Under the pieces are notes generated by a model that was not told the origin of the DNA, made no database searches, and saw nothing but the letters and a program-made list of their open reading frames with translations. Both the position numbers and the translations under genes were made by a program. From Watersipora subatra (taxonomy: Eukaryota; Bryozoa; Gymnolaemata; Cheilostomatida; Watersiporidae): 64,000 bases of DNA. The stretch covers positions 60,182,248 to 60,246,247 of the forward strand of contig NC_088711.1 of NCBI RefSeq assembly GCF_963576615.1, in the 5' to 3' direction. Below are positions 60,701 to 64,000 of the stretch, one piece after another (the stretch's first letter is position 1; every line of letters begins with the position of its first letter).

Positions 60701-61505
60701 TTTGTCACAGACCTCCATATATTGTACCTGTATTTGTCACAGACCTCCATATGTTGTACCTGTATTTGTCACAGACTTCCATATATTGTACCTGTATTTG
60801 TCACAGACTTCCATATATTGTACCTGTATTTGTCACAGACCTCCATATATTGTACCTGTATTTGTCACAGACTTCCATATATTGTACCTATATTTGTCAC
60901 AGACTTCCATATATTGTACCTGTATTTGTCACAGACCTCCATATATTGTACCTATAATTGTCACAGACTTCCATATATTGTACCTGTATTTGTCACAGAC
61001 TTCCATATATTGTACCTGTATTTGTCACAGACTTCCATATATTGTACCTGTATTTGTCACAGACTTCCATATATTGCACCTGTATTTACACTTGAGATCT
61101 GAAGAATAAAAGAATTCAGAGTCATACATTACTTTAAACTTTGTATGCTAAAAGTATGTTGCTATAATTTAAATTAATTTATTTTGCATTAATAAAGTAG
61201 ATATATAGCTATGTCCAATTCAAATCATAAACTTTGGTATCGCAAAGAAAGGAACAGAATTGTAGCTATACTAGTGCCATAGTTTTGCTCATCACTGTAC
61301 ATTTAAGATCGTCTGCAACTTTTGGGTCTTGTCCTTCGGTGTTTATTGTGAAATACTGTATGCCTTTTCATTGGATATTTGTGCTGCTCATAATAGCTAC
61401 TTGTTACTGCTTTATGTATCACATTTAGCTTGAGTACCTCGTTGTGAATGTTGTACTTCTTTTAGAGGGATCGGGGCCTTGCCAGGCAGAAAGAGACTTC
61501 TCCAG
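18850..61505 (+). CDS. RRM-MYND-Tudor protein (TDRD1-like), 17 exons reconstructed
   Basis: Likely germ-granule scaffold that binds arginine-methylated partners such as PIWI proteins through Tudor domains (family knowledge). Exons: 18850-18929, 19387-19527, 24069-24239, 28057-28137, 29504-29776, 32638-32859, 34705-34912, 38891-38929, 40767-40935, 41732-41795, 44107-44212, 46352-46378, 47047-47153, 51495-51601, 55809-55957, 59122-60015, 61466-61505. All have GT/AG borders and the frame stays open over about 946 codons to 60015. Domain order: RRM (residues about 28-130), RG-rich linker (about 185-248), MYND finger (about 282-320), the second half of one Tudor unit (about 406-480), a full extended Tudor unit (about 483-690), then a 10-residue repeat. 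The start is the first ATG of exon 1 ([12 protein letters not shown]). The stop is not in the exons I can see, so the gene may continue past 61505. An RRM on a TDRD1-like protein is not the vertebrate arrangement. Individual joins, especially 19527 to 24069 and 34912 to 40767, could hide further exons. Confidence 0.8.
19387..19527 (+). CDS. Tudor gene exon 2: first half of RRM
   Basis: Encodes [19 protein letters not shown], then [24 protein letters not shown] fits the RNP2 strand of an RNA recognition motif and the rest fits helix 1 and strand 2. Donor GC|GTAAGG, phase 2. Confidence 0.8.
19575..21430. repeat. 28-bp minisatellite, about 66 copies, intronic
   Basis: Unit TTGTATGTACTGGGTAATTA plus 8 bases (GGAGGTCC). 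Variants alter the middle (GTAATTAGGA, GTAGTTAGAC, GTGATTAGGA) or the start (CTTGTTTG). Rare variants recur at fixed offsets: GGTCCATG at 20217 and 21141 (924 bp, 33 units), and CCTTGTTTG pairs 308 and 924 bp apart, showing block duplication. It begins 47 bp after the donor of exon 2. Confidence 0.97.
21431..22815. other. Intron, no gene seen
   Basis: AT-rich intronic DNA. Short open frames around 21833-22094 have no recognisable domain. Confidence 0.5.
22816..23932. mobile_element. Family B element, copy 1 (Tc1/mariner-type ends)
   Basis: Starts TA-CAGTGCGCCCTTGCC and ends CCTGAGGGTGCACTG-TA, giving short TIRs with TA duplications, as in Tc1/mariner-related MITEs. No transposase frame. Internal motif GTAACTATAGTTACCTACAG is shared by all copies (33811, 39355, 56742; inverted fragment near 63010). 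Confidence 0.75.
24069..24239 (+). CDS. Tudor gene exon 3: second half of RRM
   Basis: Reads [20 protein letters not shown], then [11 protein letters not shown], matching helix 2 and strand 4 of an RRM, followed by a Gln/Tyr-rich [10 protein letters not shown] stretch. The RNP1 aromatic motif is not visible across the 19527-24069 join. An alternative acceptor near 24032 would add FYSFSQVEM, which looks more like RNP1, so the exact 5' border is uncertain. Donor CA|GTAAGT, phase 2. Confidence 0.75.
24514..25407. mobile_element. MITE family A, copy 2
   Basis: TTAA at 24514-24517 and 25404-25407, terminal AGGTTGATTTGCAAC / TTGCAAGTCAACCT, long TIRs as in copy 1. Confidence 0.85.
25408..26085. 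other. Intron, no gene seen
   Basis: AT-rich intron sequence with only short unsupported open frames. Confidence 0.5.
26086..26290. repeat. TG-rich microsatellite
   Basis: Irregular run of GTGTGTGCGTGCGTG with interspersed TATCTGTG. It leaves several frames open on both strands, but these are repeat artefacts. Confidence 0.95.
26800..27433. mobile_element. Family C fold-back element, copy 2, with 9-bp target duplication
   Basis: Ends TAGCCTGTCTTGAC and GTCAAGACAGGCTA. Flanked by exact 9-bp direct repeats GGTGATATA at 26791-26799 and 27434-27442. Length 634 bp against 635 bp for copy 1, with the same long TIRs. Inserted in the terminal repeat of a family E MITE. Confidence 0.88.
27434..27968. 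repeat. 20-bp tandem array, about 27 copies
   Basis: Unit GATATGGTGATATAGTGTGA. One unit also lies left of the inserted family C element (26781-26799), so the insertion split an existing repeat. The unit equals the terminal sequence of the family E MITE that contains it. Confidence 0.95.
28057..28137 (+). CDS. Tudor gene exon 4: linker
   Basis: [20 protein letters not shown] then NASSPV; acceptor TTCTAG, donor AG|GTATAC, phase 2. The junction residues fit both neighbours. Low-complexity linker with an RG. Confidence 0.7.
28138..29280. other. Intron with possible unidentified coding relic
   Basis: A plus-strand frame at about 28245-28493 ([20 protein letters not shown]...) is longer than chance neighbours, but I recognise no family and see no intact continuation. 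It may be a transposon relic. Confidence 0.3.
29305..29435. repeat. Degenerate ~27-bp tandem repeat, about 4 units
   Basis: Repeats of TTGGTTGGTTATTGTGC with short spacers. Confidence 0.7.
29504..29776 (+). CDS. Tudor gene exon 5: RG-rich linker
   Basis: Encodes [29 protein letters not shown], then a Pro/His/Gln-rich stretch ending HPRHYYRGG. The RG dipeptides are potential arginine-methylation sites, the ligand type that Tudor domains read. The acceptor is TTCTAG; the donor GG|GTAAAC lies in the first unit of an 82-bp tandem repeat. Reading through the donor meets TAA at once. Confidence 0.82.
29753..30244. repeat. 82-bp minisatellite x6 that starts inside exon 5 and copies its splice donor
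   Basis: Units begin at 29753, 29835, 29917, 29999, 30081 and 30163 (CCCACGTCATTACTATAGGG). The first 24 bases of unit 1 are the end of exon 5; the rest is intron. Each unit therefore has the same candidate donor GGTGG|GTAAAC. Units differ only at a single A/T site (CCGAAGAG or CCGTAGAG), which indicates recent amplification. Confidence 0.95.
30245..32637. other. Intron, no gene seen
   Basis: About 2.4 kb, AT-rich. I see no exon, MITE or strong repeat in it. Confidence 0.45.
32638..32859 (+). CDS. Tudor gene exon 6: MYND zinc finger
   Basis: After a linker, [20 protein letters not shown], then [16 protein letters not shown]: the seven-cysteine, one-histidine MYND pattern that binds two zinc ions and typically mediates protein interactions. 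TDRD1 family members carry an N-terminal MYND. Acceptor is GGCAG at 32633-32637 if exon 5 ends in phase 2; the AG four bases earlier (exon start 32634) would fit a donor at the GGTGGG just upstream in exon 5. Donor AT|GTAAGT. Confidence 0.88.
32860..33335. other. Intron, no feature seen
   Basis: Short intronic stretch. A weak inverted repeat (CATCTCAGGCTAGG / CTTAGCCTGAGATG) lies at 32880-32957. Confidence 0.4.
33336..33440 (+). mobile_element. tRNA-derived SINE or tRNA pseudogene
   Basis: Contains an A-box-like TGGCAAAGCC...GTGG and a classic B-box GAGTTCGAATCC at about 33390-33402, followed by an ATCTTTT run. The acceptor stem does not pair convincingly, so a functional tRNA is unlikely. 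Confidence 0.5.
33811..34501. mobile_element. Family B element, copy 2
   Basis: TA-CAGTGGACTCCCGCC at the left and GAGACACTG at the right; interior motifs (TTTAGTGGTTATGATCTGCA) match the other family B copies. Ends are more diverged than in copies 1 and 4. Confidence 0.65.
34705..34912 (+). CDS. Tudor gene exon 7: Ser/acidic linker
   Basis: [40 protein letters not shown], and acidic/Ser-rich [19 protein letters not shown] ending DEFLQ. Acceptor TTGTAG, donor CAG|GTCTGT, phase 0. Frame is continuous with the MYND exon (AT|G). Confidence 0.75.
35265..35988. mobile_element. MITE family A, copy 3, with a small nested repeat
   Basis: TTAA at the left (35265), degenerate TTGA at the right (35985). 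Near 35355-35430 a segment with CAGTGAAACTCGGATAATTC interrupts the left arm and resembles a Tc1/mariner-type terminus. Confidence 0.75.
36579..37064. mobile_element. GC-rich MITE (family F), TTAA ends
   Basis: TTAA at 36579-36582 and 37061-37064. TIR GCCTGGTTTCTATATGACAG inverted at the right as CTGTCATATGGAAACCAGGC. The interior is rich in CGCG and GCGC, unlike the AT-rich surroundings. A partial internal copy of the end lies at 36844. Confidence 0.82.
37249..38627. mobile_element. Family D element, copy 1 (145-bp TIR, TTAA ends)
   Basis: TTAA at 37249 and 38624. Inverted repeats of about 145 bp, each with a terminal palindrome built on AAAGCATAATA. A minus-strand open frame (37610-37344; [20 protein letters not shown]...) is also open in the second copy, which lies inverted at 44307-45690. 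Confidence 0.88.
38891..38929 (+). CDS. Tudor gene exon 8 (possible short exon)
   Basis: Thirteen codons, [13 protein letters not shown], between TATTCAG and GTATGT, phase 0 at both ends, matching exon 7 and exon 9. Too short to prove. Confidence 0.45.
39355..40275. mobile_element. Family B element, copy 3
   Basis: TA-CAGTGCACCTTCAGGATAC at left and ATCCTGAGGGCACACG at right; internal (AC)n run at 39703-39735 and the family motif GTAACTATAGTTAACTACAG. Confidence 0.75.
40767..40935 (+). CDS. Tudor gene exon 9: second half of Tudor unit 1
   Basis: [20 protein letters not shown], then [21 protein letters not shown].LhGI.P....W...A is the pattern that follows the Tudor core in extended Tudor (SN-like) units. 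Acceptor ATACAG, donor A|GTGAGT, phase 1. Confidence 0.8.
40977..41417. mobile_element. Family M fold-back MITE, copy 1
   Basis: TTAA at both ends; TTACACAAAATTTTA inverted as TAAAATTTTGTGTAA; inner arms share GAGGTGATCTGAATG / CATTCAGATCACCTC. Other copies at 42059-42932 and 51635-52092. Confidence 0.8.
41455..41697. repeat. TA/ATAT microsatellite
   Basis: Long irregular run of TATATATAATATATATTA. It ends 35 bp before exon 10. Confidence 0.95.
41732..41795 (+). CDS. Tudor gene exon 10: end of Tudor unit 1
   Basis: [20 protein letters not shown] fits the closing helix of an extended Tudor unit (..LV..G.A). Acceptor ATTCTAG, donor AA|GTATGT, phase 2. Confidence 0.75.
42059..42932. mobile_element. 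Family M MITE, copy 2, interrupted by a hAT-like MITE
   Basis: TTAA at 42059 and 42929. The left terminal repeat (TTACACAAAA...TTTAG) is split by the element at 42082-42628; without it the arm is continuous. Confidence 0.72.
42082..42628. mobile_element. hAT-like MITE nested in family M copy 2
   Basis: Ends CAGGGTTGG and CCAACCGTGCTG (inverse CAGCACGGTTGG), close to hAT-type CAGGGTNGG termini. ACAAAAA occurs on both sides, a 7-base match consistent with an 8-bp hAT duplication with drift. The interior is AT-rich with repeated GATAT. Confidence 0.6.
43008..43140. repeat. 21-bp tandem repeat, about 6 copies
   Basis: Unit TTAGCCATCGCTAGTAATATG with single-base variants. Confidence 0.95.
44107..44212 (+). 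CDS. Tudor gene exon 11: start of Tudor unit 2
   Basis: [20 protein letters not shown], then [13 protein letters not shown]. LePG..i.v.i..i....dFYaQ is the entry strand of an extended Tudor unit. Acceptor TTACAG, donor CAG|GTGGGT, phase 0. Confidence 0.82.
44307..45690. mobile_element. Family D element, copy 2, inverted
   Basis: TTAA at 44307-44310 and 45687-45690, TIRs and interior as in copy 1 but in the opposite orientation. Its right TTAA is also the first four bases of a family E MITE. Confidence 0.88.
45687..46126. mobile_element. Family E MITE, copy 2
   Basis: Left TTAAGCCTCATTCACACTAT, right GTGTAGCAGCCTTTAG; about 440 bp with no array. Interior aligns with copy 1. Confidence 0.7.
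46352..46378 (+). CDS. Tudor gene microexon 12 (first of three copies)
   Basis: Nine codons, PSVIDENIK, between TTTTCAG and GTTTTGAC, phase 0 at both ends, so it joins FYAQ to [10 protein letters not shown] in frame. Identical copies lie at 46417-46443 and 46819-46845 with the same splice sites. The donor GTTTTG is weak. Confidence 0.55.
46417..46443 (+). CDS. Microexon 12, second copy
   Basis: Same 27 bp and flanking splice signals as 46352-46378; part of a 65-bp direct duplication. Confidence 0.45.
46819..46845 (+). CDS. Microexon 12, third copy
   Basis: Same 27 bp and flanks; here the upstream match reaches back some 130 bp (GATAACTCTTACAAACTG...), so it belongs to a larger duplication with the first copy. 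Confidence 0.45.
47047..47153 (+). CDS. Tudor gene exon 13: inter-strand helix region of Tudor unit 2
   Basis: [20 protein letters not shown], then [16 protein letters not shown] with the last codon split. Acceptor TTGCCAG, donor AG|GTGAGT, phase 2, which fits exon 14 exactly. The donor lies in the first unit of a 30-bp repeat; reading on past it meets TGA immediately. Confidence 0.75.
47131..47370. repeat. 30-bp minisatellite x8 that starts in exon 13 and copies its splice donor
   Basis: Units of AATAAACCACCTGCTGACTG plus TAGGTGAGTC. Unit 1 is coding up to 47153. Units 1-7 each contain a candidate donor TAG|GTGAGT (unit 2 GTGAAT); unit 8 has lost it (TAGGCAAG). Confidence 0.96.
47371..49106. 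other. Intron with unclassified repeats
   Basis: Holds a short dispersed motif (CTAGCTGGATGCCCAACGTT at 47652, related inversely to 63610-63640) and a GC-rich block at 47905-47990 (runs of G then ACCCCCGGG). No coding exon seen. Confidence 0.45.
49107..50307. mobile_element. TIR element H (CCCTAGGACACTTAT ends) with nested element
   Basis: TA-CCCTAGGACACTTAT at left, inverted ATAAGTGTCCTAGGG-TA at right. Subterminal regions are rich in TTTCGCG/CGCGAAA. A family G MITE is inserted at 49295-49690. Superfamily not recognised. Confidence 0.78.
49295..49690. mobile_element. Family G MITE, copy 1
   Basis: TA-CCGTACTTTTCGGACTAT at left and ATAGTCCGAAAAGTACGG-TA at right. A second copy at 57305-57659 gives empty-site evidence for a TA duplication. 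Confidence 0.85.
50308..51125. other. Intron; dispersed repeat shared with the right end of the window
   Basis: Segment 50450-50650 matches 63400-63560 in inverse orientation in several blocks (for example TGTGAAATAATTAGCAAG). No exon seen. Confidence 0.5.
51126..51290 (+). mobile_element. Probable tRNA-derived SINE
   Basis: A-box-like AGCTCAGTGGTAGAGC at 51145-51160 and a weakened B-box (GTTCAAATTC) at 51196, followed by CTAGCTGGACATACCTAAAG, a plausible retroposon tail. Not a functional tRNA gene. Confidence 0.55.
51495..51601 (+). CDS. Tudor gene exon 14: Tudor core
   Basis: [20 protein letters not shown], then [13 protein letters not shown]: the barrel core with the aromatic residues of the methylarginine cage (Y/W/Y) and the DYG-N signature completed by the next exon. 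Acceptor TTTTAG, donor G|GTTAGT, phase 1. Phases fit exons 13 and 15 exactly. Confidence 0.9.
51635..52092. mobile_element. Family M MITE, copy 3
   Basis: Left TTAATGATGGACTTGCATAA; right TTTGTGCAAGTTCATTTTCA with a degenerate TTAA. Starts 34 bp after exon 14. Confidence 0.72.
52093..52992. other. Intron with a short tandem repeat
   Basis: A 32-bp unit (TGCGAGCATACAGTATGATT...) occurs three times at 52690-52790. Otherwise featureless. Confidence 0.6.
52993..54793 (-). mobile_element. TIR element I carrying a decayed gene
   Basis: CCCTACAGGATGAA at left and TTCATCCTGTAGGG at right, with CGCGAA-rich subterminal DNA like element H. Flanking target duplication not clear. Holds a minus-strand gene relic (see 53996-54676) and an internal ~130-bp imperfect duplication at about 53160-53440. 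Confidence 0.72.
53996..54676 (-). pseudogene. HIRAN-like protein relic inside element I
   Basis: A 226-residue frame on the minus strand. Better read as two exons: [20 protein letters not shown] then [12 protein letters not shown], ending at a good donor (GTG|GTAAGT, 54501), and after an acceptor (TTTCAG, near 54390) CERE. Joined, [13 protein letters not shown] and LVCERE resemble the GFH.Y...W.P...L.CERE pattern of HIRAN-like proteins common in invertebrate repeats, and further on [12 protein letters not shown] resembles their later GGLE segment. Frames shift between these blocks, so the gene looks decayed. The family match is from memory of the pattern and is moderate. It is opposite in strand to the host Tudor gene, inside its intron. 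Confidence 0.42.
54919..55718. mobile_element. MITE family A, copy 4
   Basis: TTAA at 54919-54922 and 55715-55718, with AGGTTGACTTG / CAAGTCAACCT termini; the internal right arm is shorter than in copy 1. Confidence 0.86.
55809..55957 (+). CDS. Tudor gene exon 15: end of Tudor core and linker
   Basis: [35 protein letters not shown], ends ECVKLIK. Completes IDYGN and continues with the l..lp..f...P..A..C.l pattern of extended Tudor units. Acceptor TTGACAG, donor AAG|GTATTT, phase 0. Confidence 0.88.
56742..58003. mobile_element. Family B element, copy 4, with nested family G MITE
   Basis: TA-CAGTGCACCCTCAGG at left and CTGAGGGTGTACTG-TA at right, the best-preserved ends of the family. A family G MITE is inserted at 57305-57659. 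Confidence 0.82.
57305..57659. mobile_element. Family G MITE, copy 2
   Basis: TIRs as in copy 1. Comparison with uninterrupted family B copies (23546, 39895) shows a single TA at the target, so TA was duplicated. Confidence 0.85.
58004..59121. other. Intron with a short microsatellite
   Basis: An ACATATATACATAC-type repeat lies at 58608-58700. A frame at 58207-58330 ([14 protein letters not shown]...) has no acceptor in the needed phase and is not accepted as an exon. Confidence 0.5.
59122..60015 (+). CDS. Tudor gene exon 16: end of Tudor unit 2 and 10-residue repeats
   Basis: Opens [39 protein letters not shown], the closing part of the extended Tudor unit. From about 59356 the protein is a tandem 10-residue repeat with consensus [10 protein letters not shown]; about 9 near-perfect units at 59581-59850 and diverged units either side. 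The repeat is acidic and Pro-rich and likely disordered. 298 codons, donor AAG|GTACTG, phase 0. Confidence 0.88.
59581..59850 (+). repeat. 30-bp coding minisatellite
   Basis: Core of the [10 protein letters not shown] repeat; each 30-bp unit keeps the frame, and differences between units are mostly at third positions (CTTCAGCC/CTGCAGCC, GCACTT/GCGCTT). Confidence 0.95.
60180..60372. repeat. ~27-bp tandem repeat with an inverted last unit
   Basis: Units of GTGACATGTCACACTCGCTTC; the end (CGAAGCGAGTGTAACATGTC, 60351-60370) is the inverse of the others, giving a hairpin-prone edge. Confidence 0.85.
60521..61095. repeat. 32-bp minisatellite, about 18 copies
   Basis: Unit CACAGACTTCCATATATTGT plus ACCTGTATTTGT. 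Because 32 is not a multiple of 3 and the unit lacks stops, all three plus frames stay open, giving false proteins of 150-226 residues. Confidence 0.97.
61466..61505 (+). CDS. Tudor gene exon 17 (possible)
   Basis: [13 protein letters not shown] between TTTTAG and G|GTAGGA, entering in phase 0 as required and leaving in phase 1. Short, so only moderate support. No stop codon follows in a recognisable exon before 64000. Confidence 0.45.
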
Positions 61506-62217
61506 GTAGGACCGGTTGTCTATCAAATGTACTTTGTCACCATTCATTAAGCTTTGCAGTGGGTATGGATATAGCTGCCTCTTTTATAGCAAAACCATTT
61601 GATGATGTATTGAGCAGTTGGAGTAGGTGCTCTGTGGACTGTCAGCGATGACTTCATTTTATCTAGGGATGTAGTGGAAGCTTTCCCTAGTTACCCCCTG
61701 CATACATCCTGGCCCTTGCATTAACTAACAAGAGTAACTTTCTGTTTATATATGTCAAAAGATAAAATGTGAAAAGAGAGCTATAGGTCTGTACAGGTCA
61801 AGTTAAGCTGGTTCGGAGATGCTATAGTCAGATTATGTCTAGTTCATCTTTTTCTAGTGTCCCATACTTTTTAGCCAGTGTAAGTTTAACTTTATTTTCG
61901 TTGGTAAGTCATTAACAGAAGTGACGTTTTTCGTGACATATCCAGAAACAAAAAAGAAAACAAAAATCAGGAATTATTGAGTGAGTTGAACAGACATGTA
62001 TAAAGGGTTGGTAATTTGGGTAATCTGTAATAATAGGTTGGCCATACGATATAAAGAAAAATGTCTCTCGTAATTAAAATTTGGCAGTTGATGTACTGAT
62101 TATGACAAAATAACGAAAATGCCAATATGCCATTTGCCGAAATCTCTCCCAGAAGGCTTGAAAGAGATGTGATGCCCTCTTGCACCCTATCTCAGTTCAG
62201 CATTTTTCATTATAAAA
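61506..62217. other. Intron or intergenic, no feature seen
   Basis: No exon or repeat that I can support. Confidence 0.4.
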
Positions 62218-62964
62218 TAAAGTGAAACCTCAGTTTTCAAACATAATCCGTCTCATAAGGTTGGTTGAAAACCGAGTTGATTCAAAACAATTTTTCCCAT
62301 TAGAATTAATGCATGTGAATTTTAATCCATTCCAATTTGAGAAAACAATTTCTAATATTTTACATCATAAGCTGTACTGTGTACCACATACTATATACAT
62401 TTAAAGATGGGTAGATATAGATCGTGTTTCATTTGAATAAAAAATTTTCTATCGATGAGGATGAAAAAAGAAAACGAAAAGTAAACATTTTGTATGTTTT
62501 GATCTTAAAACATCGAAAACATTCAAGGTTAAGATGCAATACCAAAAATCGCAAAAATTGATAATGAAACAGCAACAAATCAGCTACATCAAAAATTGTG
62601 GGAAGAAGAAAATATAAATCGCAATGACACGTTTTCTTCACATCTTTAAAGAAGAATGAATTCTCCTCAAACAATTTGAGGTAACTCGACTGTAGGAGTT
62701 ATCTCCCTAGCAAATCTCTTCCGAAACTTCGCAAATCTCTTCGGTTTTCTAAAGAAATTTCTGAAATTGGCTCATAACAACGTCGTTAAACGTATATTTG
62801 CTGTTTTTGGAGCTCTTCCGAATGTTTAATCTCAATGCGCATGCTCCAGTTTGGTCGAGAACCGAATTTATGTTCGAGATCTGAGACGAACAAATCTAAA
62901 ATTTTTTGATGGAAAATTGAGTTGGTCGAGAACCGAAGCATTTGAGAACCGAGGTTCCAATGTA
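62218..62964. mobile_element. Tc1/mariner (pogo)-type element, non-coding
   Basis: TA then AGTGAAACCTCAGTTTTCAA at left and TTGAGAACCGAGGTTCCAAT near TA at right, the ends typical of mariner-related MITEs with GAACC-CGGTT termini. Only short broken frames inside. Confidence 0.65.
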
Positions 62965-63009
62965 TAGCAAAACCGAAAACAGATAAAGTATATAATTTTA
63001 GCCTATTAG

Positions 63010-63350
63010 GGAGCTGAAGTTTAATAAAATACATACTAAAACTTAGCTGTATGTGTTTAGTAAGCCAAATTCATTCAAGTTAAATTCAACATTTCTGTTA
63101 TACGATTTTCTTGAAGGTAAGCACTCCCATGGTACATACTGCATGTAGTACATTGTAATATTACATTTTCACTAAAGTTACTTTGGGCGACTTTTGTTAC
63201 CAAGGTTGATATATTATTTGGTTACGCATTTTTACTATGTACAGTTTGTGTATGAAATTTTGATGATTTTCATCAAGAGGTGTGTGCATTAGATAATAGC
63301 TATGGGTTTCTATACCACTCTAGACAGTATTTTCGCCTTACGATACCAAC
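63010..63350. mobile_element. Inverted, truncated family B fragment
   Basis: Contains the inverse of family B motifs (for example GAATTTAACTTGAATG-like, ACTAAACACATACAGCTAAG and AGAAACCCATAG in reverse). One end is missing. Confidence 0.6.
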
Positions 63351-63359
63351 ACTGAAACA

Positions 63360-63650
63360 AATTAAAATTGTATAATTGTATGCCAAATAATTTTTCATTG
63401 TAATCGTTACAAAACAATCTTTATTTAGCCATTACTTGCTAATTATTTCACATTTACATTTGAACACCTTTACAGCTGTTTCATTTTTTCTCTTAATTTA
63501 TTTCAACTGCACAAAACACTTTTTTCTCATGATATGAAGTTTTAAAGTTGGAATGGTAACTGTTGTTATATGTTAAATCTCAATAAATTTTCTGTGCAAA
63601 GACTTTTTTATCAACGGGCAATGCCGAGCATTCAGCTAGTATATCATTAT
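63360..63650. repeat. Dispersed repeat, inverse copy of 50450-50650
   Basis: CTTGCTAATTATTTCACATT and CTCATGATATGAAGTTTTAA match the 50.5-kb segment inversely; it ends in CAACGGGCAATGCCGAGCAT, related to a motif at 47652. The final 350 bases of the window show no feature. Confidence 0.55.
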
Positions 63651-64000
63651 AAAAAGCATGAAAAGTATAAAAAGCAATGAGATTTTAATGTGCTTATAAG
63701 ATTGATTGTGAACATAAATCCAAAAAACTATTTATTACTGGTGTAATATCTTGCAATAGTTCCAACATTTGTCAGAATCAGCTGTTAGCAAACGTGTCTG
63801 TCTCAATGTTTGCTAGGCCCTATTAGATTTGATAGTACAGTAGCAGTTGAGATAAATGCGCGCATCGTTACCCGAAAGATTTGTGTGTGATCAGATGTGA
63901 TTGAGTGGGTGTGCCGATAAGTGATCCGGCATTTTCAGACTGTGATCTTAACTTGTTCTGACGTGTAGGCTTGAAAGGGTGACATTAATGACCTCTTACC

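Noticed and set aside
60422-61109. Long plus-strand frames of 155-226 residues in three phases
   Set aside because: They are the three readings of a 32-bp repeat lacking stops; no domain, no splice context.

Overview
The window is AT-rich nuclear DNA of an invertebrate animal, most likely a lophotrochozoan. Its genes are interrupted by GT-AG introns, it carries a replication-dependent core histone quartet, and the H2B N-terminus has the [16 protein letters not shown] type known from molluscs and their relatives. I cannot name the species. Most of the length is introns and intergenic DNA filled with short DNA transposons and minisatellites.

Layout. (1) 9-4406, minus strand: first six recognisable exons of a protein disulfide isomerase; the gene runs off the left edge. 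(2) 7252-10117: core histone genes H4(-), H3(+), H2B(-), H2A(+), arranged as two divergent pairs, each gene ending in a 3' stem-loop followed by a shared AGAGTTGTTC element. (3) 10846-15586, minus strand: an unrecognised multi-exon gene with a piggyBac relic (11286-13047) in one intron. (4) 18850 to at least 61505, plus strand: one very long germline-type gene encoding RRM, RG-rich linker, MYND zinc finger, part of one Tudor domain, one full extended Tudor domain and a 10-residue tandem repeat. I reconstructed 17 exons by hand; the frame stays open over about 946 codons to 60015. Its introns hold nearly all the repeats described here.

How the genes act together. The histone genes are S-phase genes sharing one 3'-end processing signal. 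The PDI folds proteins in the ER. The RRM-MYND-Tudor protein resembles TDRD1-type scaffolds, which bind arginine-methylated PIWI proteins in germ granules. There is no operon-like link between these genes.

Most notable: within the Tudor gene, two independent minisatellites (82 bp x6 at 29753-30244; 30 bp x8 at 47131-47370) start inside an exon and copy its 5' splice site with every unit, and a 27-bp in-frame microexon is present three times (46352-46845). There is also a 66-copy, 28-bp intronic minisatellite with higher-order structure; a long-TIR element family with exact 9-bp target duplications (two copies); a MITE whose terminal motif has expanded into a 20-bp array; several TTAA-flanked fold-back families; and a TIR element carrying a decayed gene that resembles HIRAN-like proteins. 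I recognised no LTR retroelement, retrovirus, Polinton, CRISPR array or functional tRNA gene.
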